64,000 nt of DNA from ZC4RG30 sp046347045 (GCA_046347045.1 JAXMGX010000012.1:86055-150054), one strand, 5' to 3'. Shown: positions 7,941 through 17,068, numbered from the stretch's first letter. The notes: a model not told the origin generated them from the letters alone. Numbers and translations: made by a program.

Positions 7941-10121
7941 TCAACGCGCTTTGATTTCAAAGCAACGATGGATGCGCGGATTCCCCTGGAAATCGAAGGG
8001 CAAGGTTGCCGCGCTGATGTCCGATACTCGAAAAGCGCTATGTATGTCCGTAGCGAGCGAGAATCGCTGCGCATTGGTGGAGAAGATCAGCGCGCCTTCT
8101 GGAGCGAGGATGCGCATGCAATCGCGGATCAGCGCCGCGTGATCGCGCTGCGTGTCGAGCACGCCTTCCATGCGCGCTGAATTCGAGAAAGTCGGTGGAT
8201 CGAGGAAGATCAGGTCGAAGGCCGGCACCGACGGTTGCTCCGCCAGCCACCGCACCGCATCGGCCTGCAGCAACCGATGCGCGGGTGATGCGAATCCGTT
8301 GAGTTCGAGGTTGGCGGCAGCCCAGTCCAGGTAGGTGCGCGACATGTCCACGCTGAGTGAACTGGCCGCGCCACCGGCCACGGCATGCAGCGTGGCCACG
8401 CCGGTGTAGCAGAACAGGTTCAGGAAACGTTTGCCGCGCGAGCCGGCACCCACGCGCTGCCGGGTCAGGCGATGATCGAGGAACAGGCCCGTATCCAGAT
8501 AGTCGTCCAGGTTCACGCGCACCCTGATGCCCGCCTCCTCGACGATGTGGAATTCCTCGCGGCGGTTCAGCTTCTCGTACTGGCCATCGCTCTGCCGCCT
8601 GCGCGTGCGCAGCCGGATGTCGGGCAGCGCGATGCCGGTGACTTCGGGCAGCACGGCCAGCGCTTCCTCGCGCCGGCGGCGCGCGGCCTCGGGATCGACC
8701 GTGGCGGGCGGCGCGTATTCCTGCACGTACAGCCAGCGCCGACCTTCGTCCGGCCCCGCGCCGGTGTACAGGTCCACCGCCAGCGCGTACTCGGGCATGT
8801 CGGCGTCGTACAGTCGCCAGCAGCCCACGTGCTGCCGGCGCGCGGCCTTGCCCAGATGCGCCAGGTTCTTGCGCAGCCGGTTGGCGAACATCTGCGCACC
8901 CGCCGACTGCGACAGTGCGGGATTGTCGATCACCACGCCGCGCGCCTCGCGCCGCGCCTTGCGCTCGCCGGGCGCGAAGCGCAGCAGCCGGCATTCGATG
9001 GCGCCATTCCACACCGTGTGCACGCGCGAGGCCTCGCAGCCGATGAGCTGGCCGAGTTTTGGTTCGCCGGTGAGCACGACGCCATTCCAGTCGGCGAAGG
9101 GACCACGCAGCGCCTCGCCGATGGCGCGGTGCGCATCGGCCGCATCGTCGGTGCCCGGAATGCGCTGGCCATAGGGAGGATTCACGCACAGCAGACCCGG
9201 CGGCGCGTCGGCCGCCGCGTTGCGCGGCGACAGCGTGGAGATGTCGCAGTGCTCGAAGACAAGGTCGCGGCCCACACCGGCGCGGCGCGCATTGGCCTGC
9301 GCGGTGGCGATCGCCGCGCGATTGCGATCCGCGCCGCGCATCACCACGGGCAGCTGCTGCTTCATGCGCGCCTTCGCGGCGGCCACCAGCTCTTCCCACA
9401 ACGCGGCGTCGTGACCGCGCCAGCCCTGGAAACCCCAGAAGTCGCGCAGCAGGCCCGGCGCTGTATCGGACGCCATCCACGCCGCCTCGATGACGAAGGT
9501 GCCCGAGCCGCACATGGGATCGAGGAATTCGCCGCCCGCGGCGGCGATGGCAGGCCAGCCCGCGCGCATCAGGATGCCCGCGGCCAGATTCTCGCGCAGC
9601 GGCGCTTCGCCGCCGGCAAGGCGATAGCCGCGGCGGCTGAGCGCGTCGCCGGCCAGGTCAATGGAGAGACTCACCTGGCCGCGCTGCACATGCGCGTGCA
9701 CGGCAATGTCCGGCCGCTGCGTTTCGATGCTGGGTCGCTGGCGCGTGGTGTCGCGCAACTGGTCGCAGATGGCGTCCTTGAGTTTCAGCGCCCCGAAATG
9801 CGTGTTGGTGATGGCCGGATGCTTGCCGGTGAACTCGCAGGCCAGCGTGCCCTGCGGGTCCATGTGTTCGCGCCAGTCGATGCCGCGCGCCAGCGCATAG
9901 AAATCATCGGCGCTGTGCATGGGGCCAGTGGCGACCTCCAGCAGCACGCGGCTGGCCAGGCGCGATTCCAGCAGCACCTTGTAGCCGGTGGCCAGCGATC
10001 CTTCGAAGTTCACGCCACCGGCGTGGTCGCGCACGCCCTGCCCGCCCAGCGCACTGATCTCCCCCGCGAGCAGATCGGAGAAGCCACGTGGGACGGTTGC
10101 AACGAAGCGCAGGTCTGTCAT
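7941..10121 (-). CDS. rlmKL: Bifunctional 23S rRNA guanine methyltransferase RlmKL
   Basis: A 726-residue fusion matching gammaproteobacterial RlmL/RlmK from end to end. It has an N-terminal THUMP domain and an m2G2445 methyltransferase domain with LDPMCGSGT near residue 200 and NPPYGQR near 315. The second, m7G2069 domain has GLFLDHR near 550, FLNLFCYTG near 570 and FLDPPTFSNS near 650. It modifies domain V of 23S rRNA during ribosome assembly. The ATG at 10121 is chosen over an in-frame GTG two codons upstream; neither has a clear ribosome-binding site. Oddly, 22 bases of its 5' coding region are repeated upstream of the start (10131-10152). It follows the aldehyde dehydrogenase by 37 bases on the same strand. 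Confidence 0.96.
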   Translation of the reverse strand: MTDLRFVATVPRGFSDLLAGEISALGGQGVRDHAGGVNFEGSLATGYKVLLESRLASRVLLEVATGPMHSADDFYALARGIDWREHMDPQGTLACEFTGKHPAITNTHFGALKLKDAICDQLRDTTRQRPSIETQRPDIAVHAHVQRGQVSLSIDLAGDALSRRGYRLAGGEAPLRENLAAGILMRAGWPAIAAAGGEFLDPMCGSGTFVIEAAWMASDTAPGLLRDFWGFQGWRGHDAALWEELVAAAKARMKQQLPVVMRGADRNRAAIATAQANARRAGVGRDLVFEHCDISTLSPRNAAADAPPGLLCVNPPYGQRIPGTDDAADAHRAIGEALRGPFADWNGVVLTGEPKLGQLIGCEASRVHTVWNGAIECRLLRFAPGERKARREARGVVIDNPALSQSAGAQMFANRLRKNLAHLGKAARRQHVGCWRLYDADMPEYALAVDLYTGAGPDEGRRWLYVQEYAPPATVDPEAARRRREEALAVLPEVTGIALPDIRLRTRRRQSDGQYEKLNRREEFHIVEEAGIRVRVNLDDYLDTGLFLDHRLTRQRVGAGSRGKRFLNLFCYTGVATLHAVAGGAASSLSVDMSRTYLDWAAANLELNGFASPAHRLLQADAVRWLAEQPSVPAFDLIFLDPPTFSNSARMEGVLDTQRDHAALIRDCMRILAPEGALIFSTNAQRFSLATDIHSAFRVSDISAATLPFDFQGNPRIHRCFEIKAR

Positions 10122-10152
10122 GCGCACACCGGGACGGTTGCAACGAAGCGCA
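10090..10152. repeat. 22-bp direct repeat spanning the rlmKL start
   Basis: GGGACGGTTGCAACGAAGCG plus CA occurs at 10090-10111 inside rlmKL (coding for LRFVATVP) and identically at 10131-10152 upstream of its start, 41 bases apart. The outer copy fills most of the gap to the aldehyde dehydrogenase stop at 10159. It looks like a short tandem duplication of the gene start. Confidence 0.9.
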
Positions 10153-10158
10153 ACGGGG

Positions 10159-11592
10159 TCAAATCAGCTCTATCCACGTGGTCTTCAGTTCCGTGAACTT
10201 GTCGAAGGCATGCAGCGACTTGTCACGCCCCATGCCCGACTGGCGGAACCCGCCGAAGGGCACGGTGATGTCATCGGCGTCGTAGCAGTTCACGTACACC
10301 ATGCCGGAGCGGATGGCACGGGCCATGCGGTGCGCAGTATTCAGGTCACGCGTCCACACGGCGGCCGCCAGGCCATACTGCGTGCCGTTGGCGATGGCAA
10401 TCGCCTCGGCCTCGTCGCGGAAGGTCAGCGTGGAAAGCACCGGCCCGAAGATTTCCTCGCGCGCGATGCGCATTGAAGGCCGTACGCCATCGAACACCGT
10501 GGGCTCCACGTAGCAGCCGCCCGTGTCGCGGCGCACCTGCGAGCCGCCCAGCGCCAGGCGCGCGCCCTCTTCCCTGCCGGCATCGATGTAGCCCAGCACC
10601 CGCTGCATCTGCTGCGTATCGACTATCGCACCGAGCTTCGTCGCAGCATCCAGCGGATCGCCGGGCGCGAGTTCGCGCGCCACCTTCGCCACCTCATCGA
10701 GCAGCGCATCCTTCAGGCTCTCGTGCACCACGAAGCGCGAACCGGCCGAGCACATCTCGCCCTGGTTGAAGAAGATGGCATAGGCCGCCGCGCGCGCCGC
10801 GCGCTGCACATCGCGGTAGTCGGCCATCACGATATTGGGCGACTTGCCGCCGCACTCCAGCGATACGCGCTTCAGGTTCGACTGGGCCGCGTAACCCATG
10901 ATGAGCTTGCCGGTGGCAGTGGAACCGGTGAAGCCGATGCCATCCACATCGCCGTGCAGCGCCAGCGCCTTGCCTGCGGCATGGCCGAAACCCGGCACCA
11001 CGTTGAACACGCCCGGCGGCAGCCCCGCCTCGACGGCCAGCTCTGCCATCCGCAGCGCCGTCAGCGGCGATTTCTCCGATGGCTTCAGCACCAGCGAATT
11101 GCCCGAGGCGAGAATCGGCCCGATCTTCCACGCCGCCATGATCATCGGGAAATTCCACGGCACCACGGCGCCCACCACGCCCAGTGGCTCGCGCGTCACC
11201 AGCGCCAGGGAACTCGGGCCCGTGGGCGCCACTTCGTCGTAGATCTTGTCGATGGCTTCGGCGTACCACTGGATGCAGTTGGCCGCCGAGGGCACATCCA
11301 CCGCCAGGCTGTCGCCGATGGGCTTGCCCATGTCCAGCGTCTCGGTGAGCGCCAGTTCTTCCTTGTGCGCGCGCAGCAGCTCGGCGAAGCGCAGCAGCAC
11401 CTGCTTGCGCTCGCGCGGCGCACGGCGCGACCAGTCGCCGCGCTCGAAGGCGGCGCGGCCGCTTGCCACTGCCGCATCCACATCGGGCGCATCGCCGGCG
11501 GCCACCTTCGCGAGCAGTCGCCCGTCGATGGGGCTGATGCAATCGAAGGTCGCGCCGCTGACCGCGTCGCGAAAGCGGCCGTCGATGAACAC
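10159..11592 (-). CDS. puuC: Aldehyde dehydrogenase, PuuC-like
   Basis: A 477-residue NAD(P)-dependent aldehyde dehydrogenase, closest in recall to gamma-glutamyl-gamma-aminobutyraldehyde dehydrogenase. It has PWNFPMIMAAWKIGPILA, GFTGSTATGK in the Rossmann domain, catalytic Glu in LECGGKSPN and catalytic Cys in FNQGEMCSAGSR. The C-terminus GRDKSLHAFDKFTELK is typical of PuuC. The marked GTG (11590-11592) precedes FIDGRF. Family-like residues (DWHARAAKLAPRCGV) continue upstream in frame to a TAA at 11638-11640 without an ATG, so the true N-terminus is uncertain. The PuuR-like regulator is 99 bases upstream, and a divergent aminotransferase completes an amine-degradation locus. Confidence 0.9.
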   Translation of the reverse strand: MFIDGRFRDAVSGATFDCISPIDGRLLAKVAAGDAPDVDAAVASGRAAFERGDWSRRAPRERKQVLLRFAELLRAHKEELALTETLDMGKPIGDSLAVDVPSAANCIQWYAEAIDKIYDEVAPTGPSSLALVTREPLGVVGAVVPWNFPMIMAAWKIGPILASGNSLVLKPSEKSPLTALRMAELAVEAGLPPGVFNVVPGFGHAAGKALALHGDVDGIGFTGSTATGKLIMGYAAQSNLKRVSLECGGKSPNIVMADYRDVQRAARAAAYAIFFNQGEMCSAGSRFVVHESLKDALLDEVAKVARELAPGDPLDAATKLGAIVDTQQMQRVLGYIDAGREEGARLALGGSQVRRDTGGCYVEPTVFDGVRPSMRIAREEIFGPVLSTLTFRDEAEAIAIANGTQYGLAAAVWTRDLNTAHRMARAIRSGMVYVNCYDADDITVPFGGFRQSGMGRDKSLHAFDKFTELKTTWIELI

Positions 11593-11691
11593 GCCGCAGC
11601 GGGGCGCGAGTTTCGCGGCACGCGCGTGCCAGTCGATTTACAGGGTTGAACTCAAATGCGGCTCCGGGCGCCGTCCGCGCCGCGCATTGAA

Positions 11692-12243
11692 TCAGAACGA
11701 AGGCGGCGTGCTTGCGCTGACGATCTCGCACACCTCGCGCCCGGGGTTGCGGAAGCGGTGCGGCAGATTGCTGGCGAAGTAATAAGCCTCGCCGGGCCCG
11801 AGCACACGCGTCTCGTTGCCGACGGTCACCTCGATGCGCCCACGCACCACCACGCCGCCCTCCTCGCCCTTGTGCGCCAGCATTTCCTCGCCGGTGCCGG
11901 CGCCGGGCTCGTAGCGTTCGTGCAGCAGCGTCATCTGCCGCCCGCTGCGCGTGGCGGCCACCAGCTTCAGCGAGGCCGACTCGTTGCCGATCTCCACCAG
12001 TTCGTCGGTCGCATAGAAGGCCGGCGTGCGCTGGTTGAAATCGCCGGTGAAAAACTCGGCCAGCGACATGGGAATGCCGTCGAGCAGCTTCTTCAGCGAA
12101 CTGACCGACGGCGACACGCGGTTCATCTCCACCAGCGAGACCAGGCCGTTGGTGACCCCGGCGCGGCGCGCCAGCTCCCGCTGCGACAGCCCGTGCATCT
12201 GGCGGATGGCGCGCAGCCGCGCGCCCACATCGATGACACTCAT
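11692..12243 (-). CDS. puuR: XRE/cupin transcriptional regulator, PuuR-like
   Basis: A 183-residue regulator. The N-terminal helix-turn-helix (LRAIRQMHGLSQRELARRAGVTNG) occupies about residues 9-60 and is followed by a cupin sensor domain (EEMLAHKGEEGGVVVRGRIEV, then LPHRFRNPG). Length and both domains match PuuR, the putrescine-responsive repressor. The start ATG at 12243 gives the usual short N-terminus; a longer frame upstream is not family-like. It is divergent from the omega-aminotransferase across a 100-base gap and precedes the PuuC-like dehydrogenase. It therefore probably controls both transcripts from that gap and responds to an amine or amino acid. No clear operator dyad was found there. 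Confidence 0.9.
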   Translation of the reverse strand: MSVIDVGARLRAIRQMHGLSQRELARRAGVTNGLVSLVEMNRVSPSVSSLKKLLDGIPMSLAEFFTGDFNQRTPAFYATDELVEIGNESASLKLVAATRSGRQMTLLHERYEPGAGTGEEMLAHKGEEGGVVVRGRIEVTVGNETRVLGPGEAYYFASNLPHRFRNPGREVCEIVSASTPPSF

Positions 12244-12343
12244 GGCGTTTATTATCTTCGACAAACCCTCGTTATTTGGGTATGTGTCGCCCCAACTGTC
12301 AACTTTTCTTATCATCCCGCCTTTAAATGCCCCAGGAGAGGCC

Positions 12344-13690
12344 ATGAACGCCCGTCCCGAAGATTTCGCCGCCCGCGCCCTGTCCCGCGAGGAGCTGGAA
12401 GCGCACTGGATGCCCTTCACGGCCAACCGGCATTTCAAGGCCAAGCCACGCATTCTTTCGCATGCCAAGGGCATGCACTACTGGACGGCCGAGGGCCGCC
12501 AGATCCTCGACGGCGTCGCAGGCCTCTGGTGCGTGAACGCCGGCCACGGCCGCAAGGAAATCAGCCAGGCCGTGGCGCACTCACTGGAGCAGATGGATTT
12601 CGCGCCGCCCTTCCAGATGGGCCATCCCCAGGCGTTCGATCTTGCCAACAAGGTGAAGAAGATCGCGCCCGCGGGCCTCGACCATGTGTTCTTCGTGAAC
12701 TCGGGCTCGGAGTCGGTGGACACCGCGCTGAAGATCGCGCTGCAGTACCAGCGCCTGAAGGGCGAGGCTACGCGCACGCGCCTGATCGGGCGCGAGCGCG
12801 GCTACCATGGCGTGAACCTGGGCGGCACCACGCTGGGCGGAATGGTCGCCAATCGCAAGGCCTGGGGCCCGGCGATGATCCCGGGCGTGGACCACCTGCC
12901 CCACACGCACAACCTGGCGAAGAACGCGTACTCGAAGGGCCAACCCGAGCATGGCGCGGAACTGGCGGGCGAGCTGGAAAGGCTAGTGGCGCTGCATGAT
13001 GCCTCGAGCATCGCAGCCGTGATCGTCGAGCCCATTGCGGGCAGCACCGGCGTGCTGGTGCCGCCGAAGGGCTACCTGCAACGCTTGCGCGAGCTGTGCA
13101 CCAAGCACGGCATCCTGCTCATTTTCGATGAGGTCATCACCGGCTTCGGCCGCACCGGTTCGGCCTTTGCCGCGCAGGAATTCGGCGTGACGCCCGACAT
13201 CATCACCTGCGCCAAGGGCCTGACCAACGGCTCGGTGCCCATGGGCGCGGTCATCGTGAAGAAGGAAATCTACGATGCCTTCATGACCGGCCCCGAAGGC
13301 GCCATCGAGCTGTTCCATGGCTACACCTACTCGTGCCACCCCACGGCTTGCGCTGCGGGCATCGCGACGCTCGACATCTACGAGAAGGAAGGTCTGTTCC
13401 AGCGCGCGAAGGAGATCGCGCCGTACTGGGAAAATGCGGTGCACAGTCTGAAGGGACTGCCGGGCGTGATCGACATCCGCACCTATGGCCTGGTGGCGGC
13501 GCTGGAATACGAGCCCATCGCAGGCTCCCCGGGCAAGCGCGGTTTCGATACCTTCCTGAAGGCGTTCGAGGCCGGCATCCTGGTGCGCGCGGCCGGTGAC
13601 ATCACCGCGCTGTCGCCGCCGCTGATCATCGAGAAGCACCAGATCGACCAGCTCGTCGATACGCTGGGCAAGGTGTTGAAGGCCGCCTGA
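12344..13690 (+). CDS. Omega-amino acid:pyruvate-type class III aminotransferase
   Basis: A 448-residue PLP enzyme, the same length as omega-amino acid:pyruvate (beta-alanine) transaminases. The N-terminal EAHWMPFTANRHFK is a hallmark of that group. FVNSGSESVDTALK binds the PLP phosphate, IFDEVITGFGRTG holds the PLP-ring Asp, and CAKGLTNG contains the Schiff-base Lys. AGGAGAG lies 4 bases before ATG 12344. It transfers the amino group of beta-alanine, GABA or diamines to pyruvate, giving semialdehydes that the PuuC-like enzyme can oxidise. It is divergent from the PuuR-like regulator, which probably governs it. Exact substrate preference cannot be read from sequence. Confidence 0.93.
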   Translation: MNARPEDFAARALSREELEAHWMPFTANRHFKAKPRILSHAKGMHYWTAEGRQILDGVAGLWCVNAGHGRKEISQAVAHSLEQMDFAPPFQMGHPQAFDLANKVKKIAPAGLDHVFFVNSGSESVDTALKIALQYQRLKGEATRTRLIGRERGYHGVNLGGTTLGGMVANRKAWGPAMIPGVDHLPHTHNLAKNAYSKGQPEHGAELAGELERLVALHDASSIAAVIVEPIAGSTGVLVPPKGYLQRLRELCTKHGILLIFDEVITGFGRTGSAFAAQEFGVTPDIITCAKGLTNGSVPMGAVIVKKEIYDAFMTGPEGAIELFHGYTYSCHPTACAAGIATLDIYEKEGLFQRAKEIAPYWENAVHSLKGLPGVIDIRTYGLVAALEYEPIAGSPGKRGFDTFLKAFEAGILVRAAGDITALSPPLIIEKHQIDQLVDTLGKVLKAA

Positions 13691-13703
13691 CCGCGGGTTG
13701 CGA

Positions 13704-13725
13704 CCCCGGGGCACCAACCCCGGGG
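13704..13725. terminator. Hairpin between convergent genes
   Basis: CCCCGGGG (13704-13711), loop CACCAA, CCCCGGGG (13718-13725). It lies between the convergent stops of the aminotransferase (13690) and the porin (13736) and could stop transcription from both sides. There is no T-run, so strict Rho-independence is doubtful. Confidence 0.5.
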
Positions 13726-13735
13726 CCGCGACTGC

Positions 13736-14410
13736 CTACTCCGCCTTCCAGGGCAGCGTGGTGCTGATGCTGCCCACCACCTGGTTGCGGCCTTTCAGCG
13801 CGCCGTCGCCGTCCACCCACTTGACCGACAGGCTGAAGTTGCCCGCGGTGTAGCCCACGCCCAGCGAGTAGTCGACGTCCTTCAGCGGACCCGACCACGA
13901 GGCGTCGCCCCAGGTGTAGCCCGCGTGCCCCAGCAGCGAGAAGTTGTGGGGCAGTGGCACCGTGGCATTGCCTTCGATGTACCAGCCACTGTCACCGGTG
14001 CTGGCGATGTTCGGCGAATACCACAGCTTGCCCGACAACCAGCCCTTGCTCAGGCCGCCGTAAATCTCGATGGAGTCGATGGAGCTGGCGCTGGGATAGG
14101 CGTAGTAGATCACGCCCACGTCGTAGCCCACGGTCTCGGCCGCATCGCCGCCACTGAAGCCCGTGAACAGGTCGACCTCGACATTGGGCTTGCCCGGACC
14201 GAAATCGACGTTGCTGCCCCACACGCCGGCATAGAAACCGCTTTCGTGGTTGTAGTTCAGGCCCAGCTGGAACGCCGGGTCTTCCAGGGTCTGCGTGACG
14301 CCACGGAAGTCATAGTCCGACACGACAGTCGGGGTCACCGTGAAATCGGCATATGCCGAACCGGCAACCGCCAGCAGGGCGCCCGCCATCGCAATGCGTG
14401 ACTTGATCAT
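13736..14410 (-). CDS. TorF-family putative porin (gcw_chp)
   Basis: A 224-residue outer-membrane protein. A signal peptide ends at SAYA-DF (about residue 22). The diagnostic SDYDFRGVTQTLEDPAFQLGLNY start of the TorF/gcw_chp family follows, then alternating amphipathic strands with many Gly and aromatic residues. Strong Shine-Dalgarno AAGGAGAG precedes the ATG at 14410. The family is thought to form small beta-barrel channels; the solute is unknown. A CTGAC-N4-GTCAG dyad lies 36 bases upstream of the start. Confidence 0.88.
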   Translation of the reverse strand: MIKSRIAMAGALLAVAGSAYADFTVTPTVVSDYDFRGVTQTLEDPAFQLGLNYNHESGFYAGVWGSNVDFGPGKPNVEVDLFTGFSGGDAAETVGYDVGVIYYAYPSASSIDSIEIYGGLSKGWLSGKLWYSPNIASTGDSGWYIEGNATVPLPHNFSLLGHAGYTWGDASWSGPLKDVDYSLGVGYTAGNFSLSVKWVDGDGALKGRNQVVGSISTTLPWKAE

Positions 14411-14766
14411 TAAGCTTCTCTCCTTGGAAAACGCAGTTGTTGTATCTGACCTACGTCAGAGCTTTGCAAGCATCGTACCAGTGGCGATTTGACAGTGTCA
14501 TTGCGGTTGCAGCGATTGCAGGCGGGGTATCGAATATCTGCCGCCGGCTTCAGCTTTGGCGCATTGAGGATTGTTTTGACTGATATTTCCCGGCCTATTG
14601 TTGGACTTTGAACTGCCGTGGAGAGCCTGTCGTTGCGCACAGTACCGAATTGGGCAAACGCTCGTGGAGGCTGGAAAGACCTGTTGCGTCAATGCAACGT
14701 CAGAAATCGTGCACCAATCCGACACCGAGTTGCCGCGCCTGCACCAATCCGGCCCGCGCGGGCTGC
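14411..14766. promoter_or_regulatory. 356-base non-coding region upstream of the porin
   Basis: No convincing gene. It holds the porin ribosome-binding site (minus strand, complement of 14417-14425) and a CTGAC-CTAC-GTCAG dyad at 14446-14459 that may be an operator. It also has a 12-base repeat TGCACCAATCCG at 14710-14721 and 14740-14751, and the palindrome GCCCGCGCGGGC at 14752-14763 just past the TolC-gene stop. The last may contribute to termination of that gene if it reads through. Confidence 0.4.
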
Positions 14767-16170
14767 TCAGCGGGGAAGCTGAGCCGCTGTCCAGTCGCCC
14801 AGCGACAGGGCCAGCGCCGAGCGCGCCCGCCAGTAATCCCGCAACAGACCCATCTGCTCCTCCTGCGTGGCCAGCATGGTCAGGCGCAGCGCCAGACGAT
14901 CCGGGTCATCGGGATTGCCCGCGGTGCCCAGGCCTACGGCCATGGCCTGCTGGTTCGGGATGATGGAGCCGTCATAGTTCTCGAGCAGCGCGCGCGTCAG
15001 GCGCATCTCCTGCTCATGCGTGCGGATTTCCGCGCGGGCACCGCCGCGGGTGGATTCCAGGTTGCGCAGCGCCGAACGCAGTTCGGCATCCGCGGCGAGC
15101 AGTTGCGCCTGCCGCTGGTCGAACAGCGGAATCTCCACCACCGCATTCGGCCCGCTGAAGGCCGTGCCACCGATGGCCTTGTCGCGGAACACGCCAAGAT
15201 CGAGCTGGTTCAGCCAGCGGAAGCGCCGCTGCATCGCGAGGATGGCCAGCCGCGTGTCCACTGCGCGCGCGGCGGCCAGCACATCGAAGCGCTTTTCGAC
15301 ACCGGCCTCCTCGAGCGCGCGCGCGTCGAAGTCTGCCGCGGGCAACGGCGGCAGATCCCCGGCCAGGCGCCAGTTGTCGCGCCAGCCGCCCACTCCCAGC
15401 AGCAGCGCCAGTTTCTCGCGCGCCGTGGTGGCATCGACGCCGGCACGCAGCACCTGGTTGCGATATCGGAACAGGTTCGCGCGCTGCTGCGAGAGCTGCG
15501 AGGCGCGCGCGGCAGCCACCGCCGGCGTGACATCGGCATTGCGCGCCTGCGCGGCAGCGAGGTTGTCGAGCGCCGTCTGCACGATGGACTGCGAGCGGCC
15601 GCGCAGCTCCTCGATGCGCAGTGCGGCGTTGTATTCCAGCCAGGCCTGCGCGACGCGGGCGCCGAGCTGCGTGACGCGACTGGCGGCCTCGACGCGCGCG
15701 CGCTCCAGATCGCGCCGCGCGATGCGCCGGCGATCCGGCAGATTCAGCAGGCCGATCACATTCTGCAGCACGCCCACGGTGACATTGCGGCCCGGATAGA
15801 ACGCCGACAGGCTGCCGCCCGGCTCGCGCAAACCCACGATGGCCGCGGGGTTCGGCGGCGTGGCGGCCGCCACGGACTGCGAGCGCGAAATTTCGAGCTG
15901 CTCGAAATACACCTGCAGGTCGGGATTGAGCAGAAAGGCCACCGACACGGCCTCATCCAGCGTGAGGCCGTCGGCCAGCAGCGCATCGGCGGCAACGCGC
16001 GCGCGCGCATCGGCTGCGGCATCGCGCCGCCATGCCAGCGGAGTGGCAGTCTGCTTCGCAACCAGACCGGTCATCGCGGCAGCGTTGTCGCGCGAGGACG
16101 GCAATGCGCAGCCGGCCAGCAGCAACGCCACGGCAGGCAGGGCAAGCCAGATTGACCGGTACCTATGCAT
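14767..16170 (-). CDS. TolC-family outer-membrane efflux lipoprotein (CzcC-like)
   Basis: A 467-residue protein with a lipoprotein signal peptide ending in the lipobox LLAGC (Cys about residue 21). The two-repeat TolC/CzcC helical architecture is visible: LTLDEAVSVAFLLNPDLQ near residue 70, a long Ala/Arg-rich coiled-coil, VVEIPLFDQRQAQL in the second repeat, and another coiled-coil. Such proteins form the outer-membrane duct of tripartite exporters. No RND pump or adaptor is adjacent, so it is an orphan and must pair with components elsewhere, or with the ABC exporter at 19.5-23.7 kb, which lacks an outer-membrane partner. It is divergent from fghA. Confidence 0.88.
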   Translation of the reverse strand: MHRYRSIWLALPAVALLLAGCALPSSRDNAAAMTGLVAKQTATPLAWRRDAAADARARVAADALLADGLTLDEAVSVAFLLNPDLQVYFEQLEISRSQSVAAATPPNPAAIVGLREPGGSLSAFYPGRNVTVGVLQNVIGLLNLPDRRRIARRDLERARVEAASRVTQLGARVAQAWLEYNAALRIEELRGRSQSIVQTALDNLAAAQARNADVTPAVAAARASQLSQQRANLFRYRNQVLRAGVDATTAREKLALLLGVGGWRDNWRLAGDLPPLPAADFDARALEEAGVEKRFDVLAAARAVDTRLAILAMQRRFRWLNQLDLGVFRDKAIGGTAFSGPNAVVEIPLFDQRQAQLLAADAELRSALRNLESTRGGARAEIRTHEQEMRLTRALLENYDGSIIPNQQAMAVGLGTAGNPDDPDRLALRLTMLATQEEQMGLLRDYWRARSALALSLGDWTAAQLPR

Positions 16171-16177
16171 CTGCGGC

Positions 16178-16189
16178 CACTATATAGTG
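16178..16189. promoter_or_regulatory. 12-bp palindrome in the tolC/fghA divergent gap
   Basis: CACTATATAGTG is a perfect palindrome in the 58-base gap between two divergent starts. Its TATA core could serve as a -10 element on either strand or as an operator. Which role it has cannot be decided from sequence. Confidence 0.35.
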
Positions 16190-16228
16190 CGCCGACTTTA
16201 CCGACCATCCACTACGGAGCATTGAAGG

Positions 16229-17068
16229 ATGAGCCTGGAAATCACCGCCCGTCATCGAGTTGCAGGCGGCACGCTGCACTACTGCCGGCATGCCAGCGCC
16301 GCCACGGGCACCAGCATGCGGTTTTCACTGTTCCTGCCGCAGGGAACAGGCCCCTTTCCCCTGCTGCTGTGGCTGTCCGGCCTCACCTGCACCGAAGAGA
16401 ATTTCACCACCAAGGCCGGCGCGTACCTGGCCGCGTCGCGACTGGGTCTTGCCGTGCTGGCGCCCGACACCTCGCCGCGTGGCGAAGGCGTGGCCGATGA
16501 CGCCGCCTACGACCTGGGCCAGGGCGCCTCGTTCTACGTGGATGCCACCGAGGCGCCATGGGCACCGCACTTCCAGATGGAGCGCTACCTCACCACCGAA
16601 CTGCTGCCACTGGTGGCCGGCAGCTTCGCGGTGGACACGGCCCGCTGCGGCATCAGCGGCCATTCCATGGGCGGCCACGGCGCATTGACCCTGGCGCTGC
16701 GTCACCCGCGGCTGTTCCGCAGCGTCTCGGCCTTTTCGCCCATCTCCTCGCCCACGCGCTGCCCCTGGGGACAGAAGGCGCTGGGCGCCTACCTGGGTGC
16801 GGATGAAAGCCGCTGGCGCGAACACGACGCCTCGCTGCTGATCGAAGCGGGCGCCGCACGCGGCCACTTCGACGAGATCCTGGTGGACCAGGGCAGCGCG
16901 GACAGTTTCCTGGAAGGCCAGCTCAAGCCCGAACTGCTGGAAGCCGCCTGCGCGAAGGCGGGCCAGAAGCTGCAGCTTCGCCGGCAGGAAGGCTATGACC
17001 ACTCCTACTTCTTCGTGAGCACCTTCATCGAATCGCATCTGTCGTGGCATGCGGAGCGCCTGCGATGA
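16229..17068 (+). CDS. fghA: S-formylglutathione hydrolase
   Basis: A 279-residue alpha/beta-hydrolase that aligns along its length with FrmB/FghA. It has LWLSGLTCTEENFTTKAG at the oxyanion region, the DTSPRG and YDLGQGASFYVDAT segments, the nucleophile Ser in SGHSMGGHGAL (about residue 149), VDQGSADSFL, and the catalytic His in EGYDHSYFF. It releases formate and glutathione in glutathione-dependent formaldehyde detoxification. No formaldehyde dehydrogenase is adjacent. GGAGCATTGAAGG precedes ATG 16229. Its stop overlaps the next start as ATGA, coupling it to a hydroxyacid dehydrogenase and hence to C1/C2-C3 metabolism. Confidence 0.96.
   Translation: MSLEITARHRVAGGTLHYCRHASAATGTSMRFSLFLPQGTGPFPLLLWLSGLTCTEENFTTKAGAYLAASRLGLAVLAPDTSPRGEGVADDAAYDLGQGASFYVDATEAPWAPHFQMERYLTTELLPLVAGSFAVDTARCGISGHSMGGHGALTLALRHPRLFRSVSAFSPISSPTRCPWGQKALGAYLGADESRWREHDASLLIEAGAARGHFDEILVDQGSADSFLEGQLKPELLEAACAKAGQKLQLRRQEGYDHSYFFVSTFIESHLSWHAERLR

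Noticed and set aside
7948..7963. GCTTTGA-TT-TCAAAGC hairpin considered as a terminator
   Set aside because: It lies within the last codons of rlmKL, has only a 2-base loop and no T-run.
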